In this document: positions 19,926 to 29,371 of the stretch, piece by piece
Layout: every line of letters starts with the position of its first letter
Numbering within the stretch: the stretch's first letter is position 1
Assembly (NCBI RefSeq): GCF_016765795.1
Contig: NZ_JAESVP010000003.1
Span: 310,001 to 374,000, forward strand
From: Fuscibacter oryzae
GTDB lineage: Bacteria > Pseudomonadota > Alphaproteobacteria > Rhodobacterales > Rhodobacteraceae
Reading direction: 5' to 3'
DNA length: 64,000 nt
The notes under the pieces: model-generated
The model's database searches: none
What the model was told of the DNA's origin: nothing
What the model saw: the letters and a program-made list of their open reading frames with translations, nothing else
Made by a program: the position numbers and the translations under genes

Positions 19926-20903
19926 ATGGCCTGGCGTCTGCGACTTGCCCCGGAAAAGACCAGTATCGACTTTTTCAAACACCAATGGCTGACCTTTGGC
20001 GGGTCGGTTGTGCTGATGCTGGCTGCCATTGCCGTCTGGGTGGTGGTGGGGCTGAACTTTGGCATCGACTTTAAGGGCGGCACCACGGTGCGGACCGAAA
20101 GCACCACGCCGGTGGATGTGGGTGAATATCGCAAGGCGCTGGAGGGGCTGCCCCTTGGCGACATCGTGATTTCCGAGGTGTTCGACACCAACTTCCGCCC
20201 GGACCAGCATGTTGCCATGGTGCGGGTATCATCGGCCCAAAAGGGAGAGGCGGTGACGCCCGAAACCCTGCAACAGGTCAAGGATACGCTGGTCAAGATG
20301 GACCCGGCGCTGAAAATCGTGTCCGAGGAAACCGTTGGCCCGAAAGTCTCGGGAGAGCTGATCTGGAATTCGGTTCTGGCGCTGGGGCTGACCAGCCTTG
20401 CGATCATGGCCTATATCACCCTGCGGTTCGAATGGCAGATGGCCTTTGGCGGGGTGATGGCGCTGCTGCATGACGTGATCATCACGATCGGTATTTTCGC
20501 GCTGTTCCAGATCCGGTTTGACCTGACCATCGTGGCGGCGCTGCTGACGATCTTGGGGTATTCGATCAACGATACCGTGGTGGTGTTTGACCGGCTGCGA
20601 GAAAACCTGATCAAATACAAGACCATGCCGCTGCGAGAGGTGATGAACCTTTCGGTCAACGAAACCCTTAGCCGCACGCTGATGACCTCGATCACCACTC
20701 TGATCGCGGTGGGGTCGCTGCTGGTATTCGGCGGCGACGTGATCCGCGGCTTTAGCTTTGCGATTTTCATGGGGGTTCTTTTGGGCACCTATTCCTCGGT
20801 CTATGTCGCCAAGAACCTTGTGCTGTTCATCGGACTGGACCGCAGTGACAAGCCCAAGGGCGGCAAGCTGTCGGACCACGAATTCGCGAATATCGACGCC
20901 TGA
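19926..20903 (+). CDS. secF: Protein translocase subunit SecF
   Basis: Partner of SecD, 325 residues. The conserved GLNFGIDFKGGTTVR follows the first helix; GYSINDTVVVFDRLRENL marks helix 4 with the conserved Asp, and TSITTLIAVGSLLVFGG the next helix. A ribosome site aaggag precedes the ATG at 19926. One base separates its stop from the next gene's start. Confidence 0.97.
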   Translation: MAWRLRLAPEKTSIDFFKHQWLTFGGSVVLMLAAIAVWVVVGLNFGIDFKGGTTVRTESTTPVDVGEYRKALEGLPLGDIVISEVFDTNFRPDQHVAMVRVSSAQKGEAVTPETLQQVKDTLVKMDPALKIVSEETVGPKVSGELIWNSVLALGLTSLAIMAYITLRFEWQMAFGGVMALLHDVIITIGIFALFQIRFDLTIVAALLTILGYSINDTVVVFDRLRENLIKYKTMPLREVMNLSVNETLSRTLMTSITTLIAVGSLLVFGGDVIRGFSFAIFMGVLLGTYSSVYVAKNLVLFIGLDRSDKPKGGKLSDHEFANIDA

Positions 20904-20904
20904 G

Positions 20905-21261
20905 ATGCGCCTGACCGAAGTAAGCTATGGCTCGGCCCAACCCATCGAAGGGTATGGGCCGGGCTTTTTTCGTGTCGGCACTCATGTGTTGCGCGGTGCC
21001 TGCCTGATCACGCCCTGGGATGCCGGGCCGTGGGGCGGGGCGGATGATACGGCCAGCCTGCTGACGCTGGCAGGCAGGATTGACGTGCTGCTGCTGGGAA
21101 TGGGGCCGCAGATCGCGCCGGTTCCTCGCAATCTGCGCGAGGCGCTGGAGGGCGCCGGTATTGGGGTGGAGCCGATGAATTCGCCCGCCGCCTGCCGCAC
21201 CTATAACGTGCTGTTGGGCGAAGGGCGCCGGATCGCCGCAGCCCTGTTGCCGATGCCCTGA
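20905..21261 (+). CDS. Mth938-like (DUF498) domain protein
   Basis: Protein of 118 residues in the family of small alpha/beta proteins related to human NDUFAF3 and archaeal Mth938. The run LLLGMGPQIAPVPRNLREAL and the C-terminal CRTYNVLLGEGRRIAAALLP are typical. The molecular role is unproven, though relatives assist membrane-complex assembly. The ATG follows the secF stop by one base, and association with secDF is common in alphaproteobacteria. A longer open frame upstream lies inside secF and is disregarded. Confidence 0.88.
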   Translation: MRLTEVSYGSAQPIEGYGPGFFRVGTHVLRGACLITPWDAGPWGGADDTASLLTLAGRIDVLLLGMGPQIAPVPRNLREALEGAGIGVEPMNSPAACRTYNVLLGEGRRIAAALLPMP

Positions 21262-21515
21262 GGGCAAGCCGGGACGGTGAAAACCGGGCGCACAGCGCGC
21301 GTGAGTCGTTCGCGTTAAAGAAACAGAAATCCTATTGGTCTATCCCGTAGCCGGATCGGAAACGCTTGCCGTTTCTCGGTTGCTTGTTGCGTAGGTTTGG
21401 CAACTCTGGGTTGCTGATCTTGGCGAAAATGAGGCGAGAAGTTGACGGGTGCCGCGATTTCGGGCAGATTTGCGACTGTTCGGGGGCGGACACGTTCGTG
21501 TGGGAGTGAGTAATT

Positions 21516-22178
21516 GTGAAACGGTTCCTCGGACTGGTGTTGGTGCCTGCATTTGCGCTGATCGTGATTGATCCGGCTGCAGGCAAGACCGTAAAGCCCG
21601 AAGGCTTTGGTCTGGTCGAAACTAAAGATAAACATTCGGGACGGCAGGGTTCGGGCAGTGAACAGCGCCGCATTGGTATTGCGGGGAACGTGTTGCCCGA
21701 TGGCCAGAATGTGCCGCGCGTGCCGCCCGTCAAGGGAAAGCAGCCAAAGTTGGGTTACGGGTTCGCCTTTGCTGGCGGCGCAGCGGATAATCTGCCGAAG
21801 CGCAGTATCCTTGGCGATCTGTTGGCTGGCGGCTCACATCACCGCAAGGCAGTCTGGCCCGGTCTTGATTTCACTGGATACGGGAGCAAGGGGCGCGGTC
21901 CGGTTCGACCCGGCGGGGCAGGCGGCTGGGGTGATGGCCCTGGCGGTCCGATTGATCCGGTTACTCCGCCCGGCGGTGGCCCGGATCAGCCGGGTGGCCC
22001 AGAGGAGCATACGGGTGGCCCGACCGATGGCGGCAACCCTTTCATTCCTGATGAGCCTGTCGATCATGGCGACCAAGGGGATGGGATATCCCCGGTTCCA
22101 TTGCCTGCGGCTGGCTGGCTGATGGTTGCTGCCCTTGGCGGTCTGGCCGCAGTCGGGCGTCGCCGCAACCGGGCTTGA
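21516..22178 (+). CDS. Secreted protein with VPLPA-CTERM sorting signal (1)
   Basis: Exported protein of 220 residues starting at a GTG preceded by gggag. It has an N-terminal signal peptide and a long low-complexity Gly/Pro-rich stretch (about residues 125-190). The C-terminus has the tripartite sorting signal: VPLPAAGWLMVAALGG, a hydrophobic helix, and the basic tail GRRRNRA. VPLPA-CTERM proteins are processed by an exosortase-type system and found at the surface in Rhodobacterales; the exosortase is not in the window. No functional domain is visible in the mature part. Confidence 0.8.
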   Translation: MKRFLGLVLVPAFALIVIDPAAGKTVKPEGFGLVETKDKHSGRQGSGSEQRRIGIAGNVLPDGQNVPRVPPVKGKQPKLGYGFAFAGGAADNLPKRSILGDLLAGGSHHRKAVWPGLDFTGYGSKGRGPVRPGGAGGWGDGPGGPIDPVTPPGGGPDQPGGPEEHTGGPTDGGNPFIPDEPVDHGDQGDGISPVPLPAAGWLMVAALGGLAAVGRRRNRA

Positions 22179-22196
22179 TCTGGAAAAACAATTTGG

Positions 22197-22221
22197 ACAG
22201 GGCGGTCACATGCCGCCCTGT
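22197..22221. terminator. Bidirectional terminator
   Basis: Perfect 9-bp stem acagggcgg/ccgccctgt with a 7-base loop followed by T-rich sequence, between the convergent VPLPA-CTERM gene and the RcnB-like gene. Confidence 0.75.
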
Positions 22222-22225
22222 TTCA

Positions 22226-22588
22226 TTAGTTCCCCAAGGCGCTCAACAGCCCATAGACCGCCAGAATTCGCGACGTATCGCCGTTGATCCGGTAGGTATA
22301 ACCATCAATCACGGCATACACGCCATCTCGTGGCAACCCATAACGCCACGGGCGTTCCAGAATGCGGTAGTCACCCGGCGACAGGTAGTCACCAACGCGG
22401 TGGCCGTGATGGTCCTTCTTGGCCAATCCGGGCGGTCTGCATCCATTTCCCTTTTTGGCCAGACCGGGCGGGCAGCCCTGAGAATAGCCGTGGCCTTTGT
22501 ATTTGCCATGCGAACCGCCCTTGTCTGCCAAAGCCGGTGAAGCCGCCAAAGCCGTCGCCAGTGCGGCGATCAAAAAACGGGTCTTCAC
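22226..22588 (-). CDS. RcnB-like periplasmic protein
   Basis: Exported protein of 120 residues, starting at a GTG with a perfect AGGAGG seven bases upstream. Signal peptide KTRFLIAALATALAASPALA is followed by a Gly/His/Lys-rich linker (KGGSHGKYKGHG) and two repeats of PPGLAKK. The C-terminal half (RPWRYGLPRDGVYAVIDGYT then YRINGDTSRILAV) fits the RcnB family, one member of which affects nickel and cobalt homeostasis in E. coli. Metal involvement here is only suggested by the family and the His-rich linker. Confidence 0.75.
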   Translation of the reverse strand: MKTRFLIAALATALAASPALADKGGSHGKYKGHGYSQGCPPGLAKKGNGCRPPGLAKKDHHGHRVGDYLSPGDYRILERPWRYGLPRDGVYAVIDGYTYRINGDTSRILAVYGLLSALGN

Positions 22589-22901
22589 GACAACCTCCTG
22601 TTTTCGCTTCCACACCTGTCATGTGGGCAAGGATACGCAAATGTCAAAGTGGCCCGGCCAAAAGCCGCCCATCGGCATGACCGATGATTGCGGCGAAAAG
22701 AAGACTCGGGTTGGTGGCTGCCTGCGCGCGATTGTTCGTAAAGATGGCGCGTTGGTGCTGGAGTTGGCGCATTGTTTCTCGAATGATCGCCATAGGGTCG
22801 AGTTGGTGGCAATAATTTGACAAGAATGTGGTCGCCGTTGTCTGGTGGCACAAGTTCGCCGCCCAAGGCGCTGAAATCCGCAGGTTTTTGGAGTGTACGC
22901 T
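22589..22901. other. Divergent intergenic region
   Basis: These 313 bases separate two divergent exported-protein genes and should hold both promoters. A TTGACA hexamer lies at 22817-22822, but no good -10 sits at a standard distance, so I do not call a promoter. No supportable gene was seen. Confidence 0.4.
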
Positions 22902-23534
22902 GTGAAAAATTTTCTTCTGACCGCCGCCATAGCCCTTGGCAGCATGGCCGGAGCCGCCGATGCAGCCGTGATCGGCACCGGCGATTACACCACCTTCTTC
23001 AATGGCACGGGTGGGGTGCCGGTCACGATCTTTGATTTCTTTGATGATGTAGATTCCGGCACCCGTGCAGGTGACAGCTATTCAGCGGCTTTTACCCTGT
23101 CATCGAAACATTCTGATACCTTTGGCGGCAGTGACAGCAGCGACGTCAGCGATTCCGCTTATGAGGTTGGGCCGGTTGGCGGCTATTACGGCATCCTGCG
23201 GATCGACTTTGCGCAGCTGGTCTCGGCCTTTGCAGTGCAGACCTATAAGTTCGACGGCGCTGCCGAACAGATCCGTATCTATGGTCTGTCGGGCCTTTTG
23301 GCCTCGTTCAATGTCGCAACCATTCCTACATTGGATATCACCCAGTTCCGTGGCTTCTTCGGCACCGCCGGTGAGCATTTCGCCGCAGTCGAGCTGGAGG
23401 GTGATTTCTATTCGATGGCCAAGCTGAAGTATCTGTTCGACGAACCGGCACCAGTTCCGGTTCCGGCGGCGGGCCTGATGCTGGCGGGCGCCGTGGCCGG
23501 GCTGGCCGGCATGCGCCGCCGCCGCAAGGCCTAG
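22902..23534 (+). CDS. Secreted protein with VPLPA-CTERM sorting signal (2)
   Basis: Exported protein of 210 residues starting at GTG 22902, which has GGAG eight bases before it; an earlier GTG at 22893 overlaps that ribosome site. Signal peptide residues about 1-22. The mature part is acidic and Ser/Gly/Asp-rich, without a recognised domain. The C-terminus has VPVPAAGLMLAGAVAG, a hydrophobic segment, and the tail RRRRKA: a VPLPA-CTERM signal. It is followed by the stem-loop at 23548-23571. Confidence 0.8.
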   Translation: MKNFLLTAAIALGSMAGAADAAVIGTGDYTTFFNGTGGVPVTIFDFFDDVDSGTRAGDSYSAAFTLSSKHSDTFGGSDSSDVSDSAYEVGPVGGYYGILRIDFAQLVSAFAVQTYKFDGAAEQIRIYGLSGLLASFNVATIPTLDITQFRGFFGTAGEHFAAVELEGDFYSMAKLKYLFDEPAPVPVPAAGLMLAGAVAGLAGMRRRRKA

Positions 23535-23547
23535 GTTGATAGCAACG

Positions 23548-23571
23548 CGGGCGGGAAGCGATTCCCGCCCG
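23548..23571 (+). terminator. Stem-loop terminator
   Basis: Perfect 9-bp stem cgggcggga/tcccgcccg just after the VPLPA-CTERM gene; no long T-run follows. Confidence 0.55.
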
Positions 23572-23923
23572 ATTCGCATCAGCCCTTCATCGGGCAGGTG
23601 CTAAGATCTAGGGGCGAATACAGCGGACAGGATGACATCGGCCCGGTCTGCTAGCACGATCCCGATGAGGTTGGCCCCGATGAACTTGGCAGAATGCCAA
23701 AACCCTGATCCAGATTGATCAAGGCGTGCCGGATCTCCGTCATCCGCAGATGACGCGCGATTTTCGGGGGTAACGTCCACCGTATCGGTCCACATTGTCA
23801 GGCGATGCGCCGCGGCACGCTTATTGCCAAGTCAAAAGGGGTAGGGCGCAAACCCTACCCCCCCCATTTCGCACTGGCCCAAATATCCCGGGGGGCCGGG
23901 GGCAGCGCCCCCGGCCTTTGCGG
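23572..23923. other. Intergenic region with two GC-rich inverted repeats
   Basis: No convincing gene; a 64-codon minus-strand frame (23601-23795) has no ribosome site or recognisable domain. Two inverted repeats are clear: ggggtaggg/ccctacccc (23838-23846 and 23853-23861), and ggccggggg/cccccggcc (23894-23902 and 23908-23916) next to a CCCGGG-ATATTT-like string. The second lies at the 3' end of mmsA and probably terminates it. GC-rich repeats of this look are common between genes in Rhodobacteraceae. Confidence 0.45.
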
Positions 23924-25423
23924 TCAGTCCATCGCCTTGAAGTTCAGGCTGGCCCCGTCCTTGATGCCCGAAAACCAGCGCGCGGTAACGGTCTTGGTCT
24001 TGGTGTAGAACCGGAACGCATCGGGGCCGTACTGGTTCAGGTCACCGAAGGCCGACTTTTTCCAGCCACCGAAGGTGTAGTAAGACAGCGGCACCGGAAT
24101 GGGGAAGTTGATGCCCACCATGCCCACATTCACACGGGATGCGAAATCGCGCGCGGTATCGCCATCGGCGGTGAAAATCGCGGTGCCGTTGCCGTATTCG
24201 TTGTCGATCACAAGGTTCAGCGCGTCTTCATAGGACTTGGCGCGCACCTGAGACAGGACCGGGCCAAAGATTTCTTGCTTGTAGATGTCCATGTCGCGGG
24301 TCACGTTGTCAAACAGCGACGGGCCGCAGAAAAAGCCGTTCTCATAGCCTTGGATCTTGATGCCACGGCCATCGACGACCAGTTTCGCACCCTGTTCCAC
24401 GCCCGAGGCGATCAGCCCGTTGATGCGGTCTTTCGAGGCCTGGGTGATGACCGGCCCAAAGTCCACATCTTCCCCGGCGGTATAGGGGCCGACCTTCAGC
24501 TTTTCGATCCGCGGCACCAGCCGTTCAATCAGTGCATCCGCCGTTTTGTCGCCCACCGGCACCGCAACCGAGATTGCCATGCAGCGTTCGCCCGCAGCAC
24601 CAAACCCGGCCCCGATCAACGCATCGGCGGCCTTGTCCATATCGGCATCTGGCATGATGATCATGTGGTTCTTGGCGCCGCCAAAGCACTGGGCGCGCTT
24701 GCCGTTCGCCGCCGCCCGGCCATAGATATATTGCGCAATCGGGGTCGAGCCGACAAAGCCCACGCCCTGAACGGTTTCGTTGTCCAGAATGGCGTCGACA
24801 ACGCCCTTGTCGCCGTTCACCACCTGCAACACGCCATCGGGCAGGCCCGCCTGTTGCAGCAGTTGGGCAAGGAAGATTGCGGTCGAAGGCGTGCGCTCGC
24901 TGGGTTTCAGGATCATCGCATTGCCACAGGCCAATGCAGGGCCCATTTTCCACAGCGGGATCATCGCCGGGAAGTTGAAGGGCGTGATGCCCGCCACCAC
25001 ACCCAGCGCCTGACGCATAGAATAGATGTCGATGCCGGGGCCGGCGTTGTCGGTCATCTCGCCTTTCAGGAAGGCGGGCGCGCCCATGCAGACCTCGATT
25101 ACCTCAAGCCCGCGCTGCACATCGCCGCGCGCATCGGGAATGGTCTTGCCATGTTCACGAGCGACCATCTCGGCCAGCTTTTCCATGTTCTGGTTGATCA
25201 GCGCGCCGAATGCCATCATCACCCGGGCACGGCGCTGGGGGTTGGTGGCACCCCATTTGATCTGGGCCTTGGCAGCCTCGGCCACCGCATGATCCAGTTC
25301 GGCCACGGTGGCCAGCGCGACACGCGCTTGCACTTCGCCGGTGGCGGGGTTCATCACATCAGTAAAACGGCCCGAAGTGCCGGAAACCATCTTGCCGTTG
25401 ATCCAGTGGCCAATCTCTTGCAT
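23924..25423 (-). CDS. mmsA: Methylmalonate-semialdehyde dehydrogenase (CoA-acylating)
   Basis: Oxidises methylmalonate semialdehyde (valine and thymine breakdown) to propionyl-CoA with NAD and CoA. 499 residues, family length. The catalytic Cys is in GAAGERCMAISVA; GFVGSTPIAQYIYGRAA is the NAD-binding turn and FFCGPSLFDNV and EIFGPVLS the later conserved motifs. The start at 25423 has GGAGG upstream. It is divergent from a LysR regulator with 98 bases between, the usual arrangement of a regulator and its target. Confidence 0.95.
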   Translation of the reverse strand: MQEIGHWINGKMVSGTSGRFTDVMNPATGEVQARVALATVAELDHAVAEAAKAQIKWGATNPQRRARVMMAFGALINQNMEKLAEMVAREHGKTIPDARGDVQRGLEVIEVCMGAPAFLKGEMTDNAGPGIDIYSMRQALGVVAGITPFNFPAMIPLWKMGPALACGNAMILKPSERTPSTAIFLAQLLQQAGLPDGVLQVVNGDKGVVDAILDNETVQGVGFVGSTPIAQYIYGRAAANGKRAQCFGGAKNHMIIMPDADMDKAADALIGAGFGAAGERCMAISVAVPVGDKTADALIERLVPRIEKLKVGPYTAGEDVDFGPVITQASKDRINGLIASGVEQGAKLVVDGRGIKIQGYENGFFCGPSLFDNVTRDMDIYKQEIFGPVLSQVRAKSYEDALNLVIDNEYGNGTAIFTADGDTARDFASRVNVGMVGINFPIPVPLSYYTFGGWKKSAFGDLNQYGPDAFRFYTKTKTVTARWFSGIKDGASLNFKAMD

Positions 25424-25521
25424 CGCATCCTCCCATGGGAATTTGAGCGCACAATACCCTTGCGGAAATGCTGGGAAAAGCGGCAATATGACAAAGGGGT
25501 TTTGCGTTTTTGCAGGGCGGC

Positions 25522-26415
25522 ATGGACTGGGACGATCTGCGCATTTTTCTGGCGGTTGCCCGCAGTGACAGCCTGTCGGCGGCGGGGCGGGTGCTCAAGA
25601 TCGACCCGGCCACCGTGGGCCGACGCATCGCGCGGCTGGAAGATGCGATGGGCGCGCGGCTGTTTGCCAAATCGCCGCAGGGCTATGCACTGACCGATCA
25701 GGGCGCACGGCTGATCCCCCATGCCGAACGGGCCGAGGGGGCCTTGCAAGGCGCCACAGAGGCGCTGACCGGGCCAGAGGGGCTGACGGGGCAGATTCGC
25801 CTTGGCGCGCCCGATGGCTGTGCAAACTATCTGCTGCCGCAGGTTCTGACCCGGATCTGCGATGCCAATCCGGGGCTTGAGGTGCAGGTGGTCGCCCTGC
25901 CGCGCGTGTTCAACCTGTCACGGCGCGAGGCGGATATGGCGATCGGCGTCAGCCGGCCAGAGGCCGGTCGCCTGACGGTACAAAAGCTGACCGACTATCG
26001 CCTGTCACTGGCGGCCAGTGCCGGTTATCTGGCCGCCCATCCACCCATTTCCAGCCGCGCCGATCTGCCGGGGCACCAGTTCGTCAGCTATATTCCCGAC
26101 ATGATCTTTGACAAGGAACTGGATTATCTGGCCGAGATCGGCGGCCCTGCGGCGCGGCTGACCTCGAATTCGGTCTCGGTGCAGTTGAACATGCTGCGGC
26201 AAGGGGCGGGGGTGGGGGTGGTGCATGATTTCGCTCTGCCCGCAGCGCCGGGGCTGGTGCGGATCTTACCGGATGACATTCGCCTGACGCGGGCCTTCTG
26301 GCTGATCCGTCACGCCGATGATGGCCGGGTGGTCCGCCTAAGCCGATTTGCCGATTTGCTGGTGCGCGAAGCGCGGGCCGAGATGGTCCGGCTGGAAGGC
26401 GGCCTGACCGCATAA
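25522..26415 (+). CDS. LysR family regulator divergent from mmsA
   Basis: Regulator of 297 residues. Winged helix: MDWDDLRIFLAVARSDSLSA and IDPATVGRRIARLEDAMG, the variant helix that replaces the common SQSAVS by DPATVG. The effector domain begins near residue 90 (GQIRLGAPDGCANYLLPQVL). By position it probably controls mmsA and valine catabolism; this is inference from divergence alone. Confidence 0.9.
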   Translation: MDWDDLRIFLAVARSDSLSAAGRVLKIDPATVGRRIARLEDAMGARLFAKSPQGYALTDQGARLIPHAERAEGALQGATEALTGPEGLTGQIRLGAPDGCANYLLPQVLTRICDANPGLEVQVVALPRVFNLSRREADMAIGVSRPEAGRLTVQKLTDYRLSLAASAGYLAAHPPISSRADLPGHQFVSYIPDMIFDKELDYLAEIGGPAARLTSNSVSVQLNMLRQGAGVGVVHDFALPAAPGLVRILPDDIRLTRAFWLIRHADDGRVVRLSRFADLLVREARAEMVRLEGGLTA

Positions 26416-26490
26416 GTCCAAGGTAGTTCTTGACAGAATCCTGTGCGCGCCCGACGCTTGCAAGGACAAACACGGACTAAGGAGGAGCCC

Positions 26491-26925
26491 ATGCTTGTCA
26501 GCCAGATCCTGAAATCGAAATCCGACGACGGTGTTGTGACGGTTCAGCCTTCCGCGACCTTGGCCACGGTTGCAGAGCTGTTGTCGTCGCGCAAGATCGG
26601 GGCTGTCGTGGTCTCGGCCGATGGCAAGCATGTCGCAGGCATCCTGTCTGAGCGCGATATCGTGCGCGAACTGGGCAAACGGGGGCCTGCCTGCCTGTCC
26701 GACAAGGTTGACAGCGTGATGACCGCCCGCGTTGTGACCTGTAGCCGCGGCGATGATGCGCAGGTGGTCTTGCAGAAAATGACTGATGGTCGGTTCCGCC
26801 ACCTGCCAGTGGTCGAGGGTACCGAAATGGTTGGTCTTATTTCCATCGGCGATGTGGTCAAAGCGCGTCTGGCCGAACTGGCGATGGAAAAAGATGCGCT
26901 GGAAGGCATGATAAAGGGCTTTTGA
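26491..26925 (+). CDS. CBS-domain pair protein
   Basis: Protein of 144 residues consisting of two CBS motifs, roughly residues 8-65 and 75-130 (LLSSRKIGAVVVSADGKHV and MTDGRFRHLPVVEGTEMVG). Such stand-alone pairs bind adenine nucleotides and are thought to act as energy sensors. It starts after a strong AAGGAGGAG. No effector domain is fused. It is followed by coaD on the same strand, 80 bases on. Confidence 0.88.
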   Translation: MLVSQILKSKSDDGVVTVQPSATLATVAELLSSRKIGAVVVSADGKHVAGILSERDIVRELGKRGPACLSDKVDSVMTARVVTCSRGDDAQVVLQKMTDGRFRHLPVVEGTEMVGLISIGDVVKARLAELAMEKDALEGMIKGF

Positions 26926-27005
26926 CGCGAGGTTTGCGGCACATTGCTCTTGCCAGCGGGCGCGCAATATTGTTGCGTGGCCGCGCCTAAGATGGAGCCC
27001 TTCCC

Positions 27006-27506
27006 ATGCGTATCGGCCTTTATCCCGGAACCTTTGATCCGGTCACCCTTGGCCATACCGATATCATCCAGCGGGCTTCGGCGCTGGTGGATCGTCTGGT
27101 GATCGGGGTTGCGATCAACCGCGACAAGGGGCCGTTGTTCACGCTGGAAGAGCGGGTGGCGATGGTGCAGGCCGAAGGTGCAGAAATTTCGGCCAGGACT
27201 GGCTGCGAAATTGTGGTGCATCCGTTTGAAAACCTGCTGATTGACTGCGCGCGCGATGTGGGCGCAGGGGTCATCATTCGGGGGCTGCGGGCGGTTGCGG
27301 ATTTTGAATACGAATTCCAGATGGTCGGCATGAATCGCGCGCTGGATGCCAGCGTCGAGACGGTCTTCCTGATGGCGGATGCCCGGCGGCAGGCGATTGC
27401 CTCGAAGCTGGTCAAGGAAATCGCTCGGCTTGGTGGCGACGTGTCAAAGTTCGTCACCCCGTCGGTGAATGCAGCACTTCAGGCCCGGTTCGGCCAGCGG
27501 TCTTGA
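27006..27506 (+). CDS. coaD: Phosphopantetheine adenylyltransferase
   Basis: Fourth step of coenzyme A synthesis: phosphopantetheine plus ATP to dephospho-CoA. 166 residues. The nucleotidyltransferase motif is GLYPGTFDPVTLGHTDII (HxGH form TLGHTD), with ADFEYEFQMVGMNRALD and the C-terminal SSKLVKEIA-like IASKLVKEIARLGGDVSKFV. Confidence 0.96.
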   Translation: MRIGLYPGTFDPVTLGHTDIIQRASALVDRLVIGVAINRDKGPLFTLEERVAMVQAEGAEISARTGCEIVVHPFENLLIDCARDVGAGVIIRGLRAVADFEYEFQMVGMNRALDASVETVFLMADARRQAIASKLVKEIARLGGDVSKFVTPSVNAALQARFGQRS

Positions 27507-27557
27507 CCCGGCCCTTGCCCTCTGGCAATGCCGGGGCAACAGGGGAAACATGATCAA

Positions 27558-29303
27558 ATGAACCTTTTCGCCGAAATCCGCCTTGCCGTGACCGACGCCT
27601 TGTCGGCGCTGATGGCCGAGGGCGTGCTGCCCGCCGGTCTGGACCTTGCCGCAGTTTCGGTGGAACCGCCGCGCGACCCGGCGCATGGTGACATGGCGAC
27701 CAATGCGGCGATGGTGCTGGCGAAACCCGCAGGCCAACAGCCCCGCGCGATTGCCGAGGCGCTGGCCGCCAAGCTGATGGCCGATCCGCGCATCATGGGG
27801 GCCGATGTTGCTGGGCCGGGGTTCCTGAACCTGCGGCTGGCCGATGGCGTCTGGCACAATGTTCTGCGGGCGGTTTTGCTGAATGGCACCGACTATGGCC
27901 GTTCGGCCATCGGGGCGGGGCAAAAGGTGAATGTGGAGTTTGTTTCGGCAAACCCCACCGGCCCGATGCACGTTGGCCATGTGCGTGGCGCGGTGGTGGG
28001 CGATGCGCTGTCAAACCTGCTGGCCTTTTCCGGCTGGGTCGTCACGCGGGAATATTACATCAACGACGGGGGCGCGCAGGTCAATGTGCTGGCCCGTTCT
28101 GCCTATGAGCGTTACCGCGAGGCGCATGGCCTTGAACCCGAAATCCGCGAAGGGCTTTACCCCGGCGATTACCTGATTCCGGTGGGCGAGGCGCTGAAGA
28201 CCAAATACGGCGCAACCCTGCTGGACCAGCCCGAGGCGGTCTGGCTGGAGGATGTGCGCGAATTCGCCACCGCGATGATGATGACCGAAATCCGCCGCGA
28301 TCTGGCCGTTCTGGGCGTGACGATGGATGTCTATTCTTCGGAAAAGGCCCTTTATGGCACGGGCGAGATTGAGGCCGCGATCCAGACCCTGCGCGATATG
28401 GACCTGATCTATGAAGGCACGCTGGAACCCCCGAAGGGCAAAGAGCCCGAGGATTGGGAGCCACGGGTGCAAACCCTGTTCCGCAGCACCGCGCATGGCG
28501 ATGACGTGGACCGCCCGGTGATGAAATCGGACGGGTCCTGGACCTATTTCGCGCCCGACATCGCCTATCACTACAACAAGGTCAAACGTGGGTTTGATCA
28601 ATTGATTGACATTTTCGGCGCCGACCATGGCGGCTATGTCAAGAGGATGAAGGCGGCGGTTTCGGCGCTGTCGAATGGCCGGGTTCCGCTGGATATCAAG
28701 TTGATTCAGTTGGTGAAACTGTGGAAGGGCGGCGAGCCGTTCAAGATGTCAAAGCGGGCAGGGACGTTCGTGACCCTGCGCGATGTGGTGGAACAGGCGG
28801 GGGCTGATGTGACCCGCTTCATCATGCTGACGCGCAAGAACGACGTGGCCTTGGACTTCGATTTCGACAAGGTGCTGGAGCAATCCAAGGACAACCCGGT
28901 TTTCTATGTGCAATATGCCAATGCGCGGGTGAATTCGATCTTGCGCAAGGCGCGCGAGGCGGGAATTTCCTGTGATGATCCGGTGCTGATGGCGGCAGAT
29001 CTGACGATCCTGAGCCATGAGGCGGAGCTGAAACTCGCCCGCCAGATCGCCGAATGGCCGAGACTGGTCGAGATTGCCGCGCGCGGGAACGAGCCCCATC
29101 GGGTGGCATTCTACCTGTACGAACTGGCGTCCGATTTCCATGGGTTGTGGAATCGCGGCAATGACGACCCATCCCTGCGATTCGTGCAAGAGGGCAACTC
29201 GGCAACATCCCAGGCAAAAATTGCGCTGGTGCGGGCCACGGGCGTTGTGATCGCCTCTGGTCTGGCTATTCTGGGGGTGACTCCGGTCGAAGAAATGCGC
29301 TGA
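27558..29303 (+). CDS. argS: Arginyl-tRNA synthetase
   Basis: Class I synthetase, 581 residues. HIGH motif as HVGH in [19 protein letters not shown]; the KMSKR form is [12 protein letters not shown]; the N-terminal Add-1 domain recognises the tRNA D-loop. The ATG at 27558 ([15 protein letters not shown]) is the family start rather than one 30 bases upstream. The downstream SPOR-domain gene begins 68 bases after. Confidence 0.96.
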   Translation: MNLFAEIRLAVTDALSALMAEGVLPAGLDLAAVSVEPPRDPAHGDMATNAAMVLAKPAGQQPRAIAEALAAKLMADPRIMGADVAGPGFLNLRLADGVWHNVLRAVLLNGTDYGRSAIGAGQKVNVEFVSANPTGPMHVGHVRGAVVGDALSNLLAFSGWVVTREYYINDGGAQVNVLARSAYERYREAHGLEPEIREGLYPGDYLIPVGEALKTKYGATLLDQPEAVWLEDVREFATAMMMTEIRRDLAVLGVTMDVYSSEKALYGTGEIEAAIQTLRDMDLIYEGTLEPPKGKEPEDWEPRVQTLFRSTAHGDDVDRPVMKSDGSWTYFAPDIAYHYNKVKRGFDQLIDIFGADHGGYVKRMKAAVSALSNGRVPLDIKLIQLVKLWKGGEPFKMSKRAGTFVTLRDVVEQAGADVTRFIMLTRKNDVALDFDFDKVLEQSKDNPVFYVQYANARVNSILRKAREAGISCDDPVLMAADLTILSHEAELKLARQIAEWPRLVEIAARGNEPHRVAFYLYELASDFHGLWNRGNDDPSLRFVQEGNSATSQAKIALVRATGVVIASGLAILGVTPVEEMR

Positions 29304-29371
29304 GCAGGCGTAGGACCGGATACCCAGAATAGCTCGGGTCGGCATGTATCGCCCCGACAGTGAGGCGAAAG

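Noticed and set aside
23601-23795. Open frame of 64 codons on the minus strand
   Set aside because: No ribosome site and unlikely composition; probably chance in GC-rich DNA.
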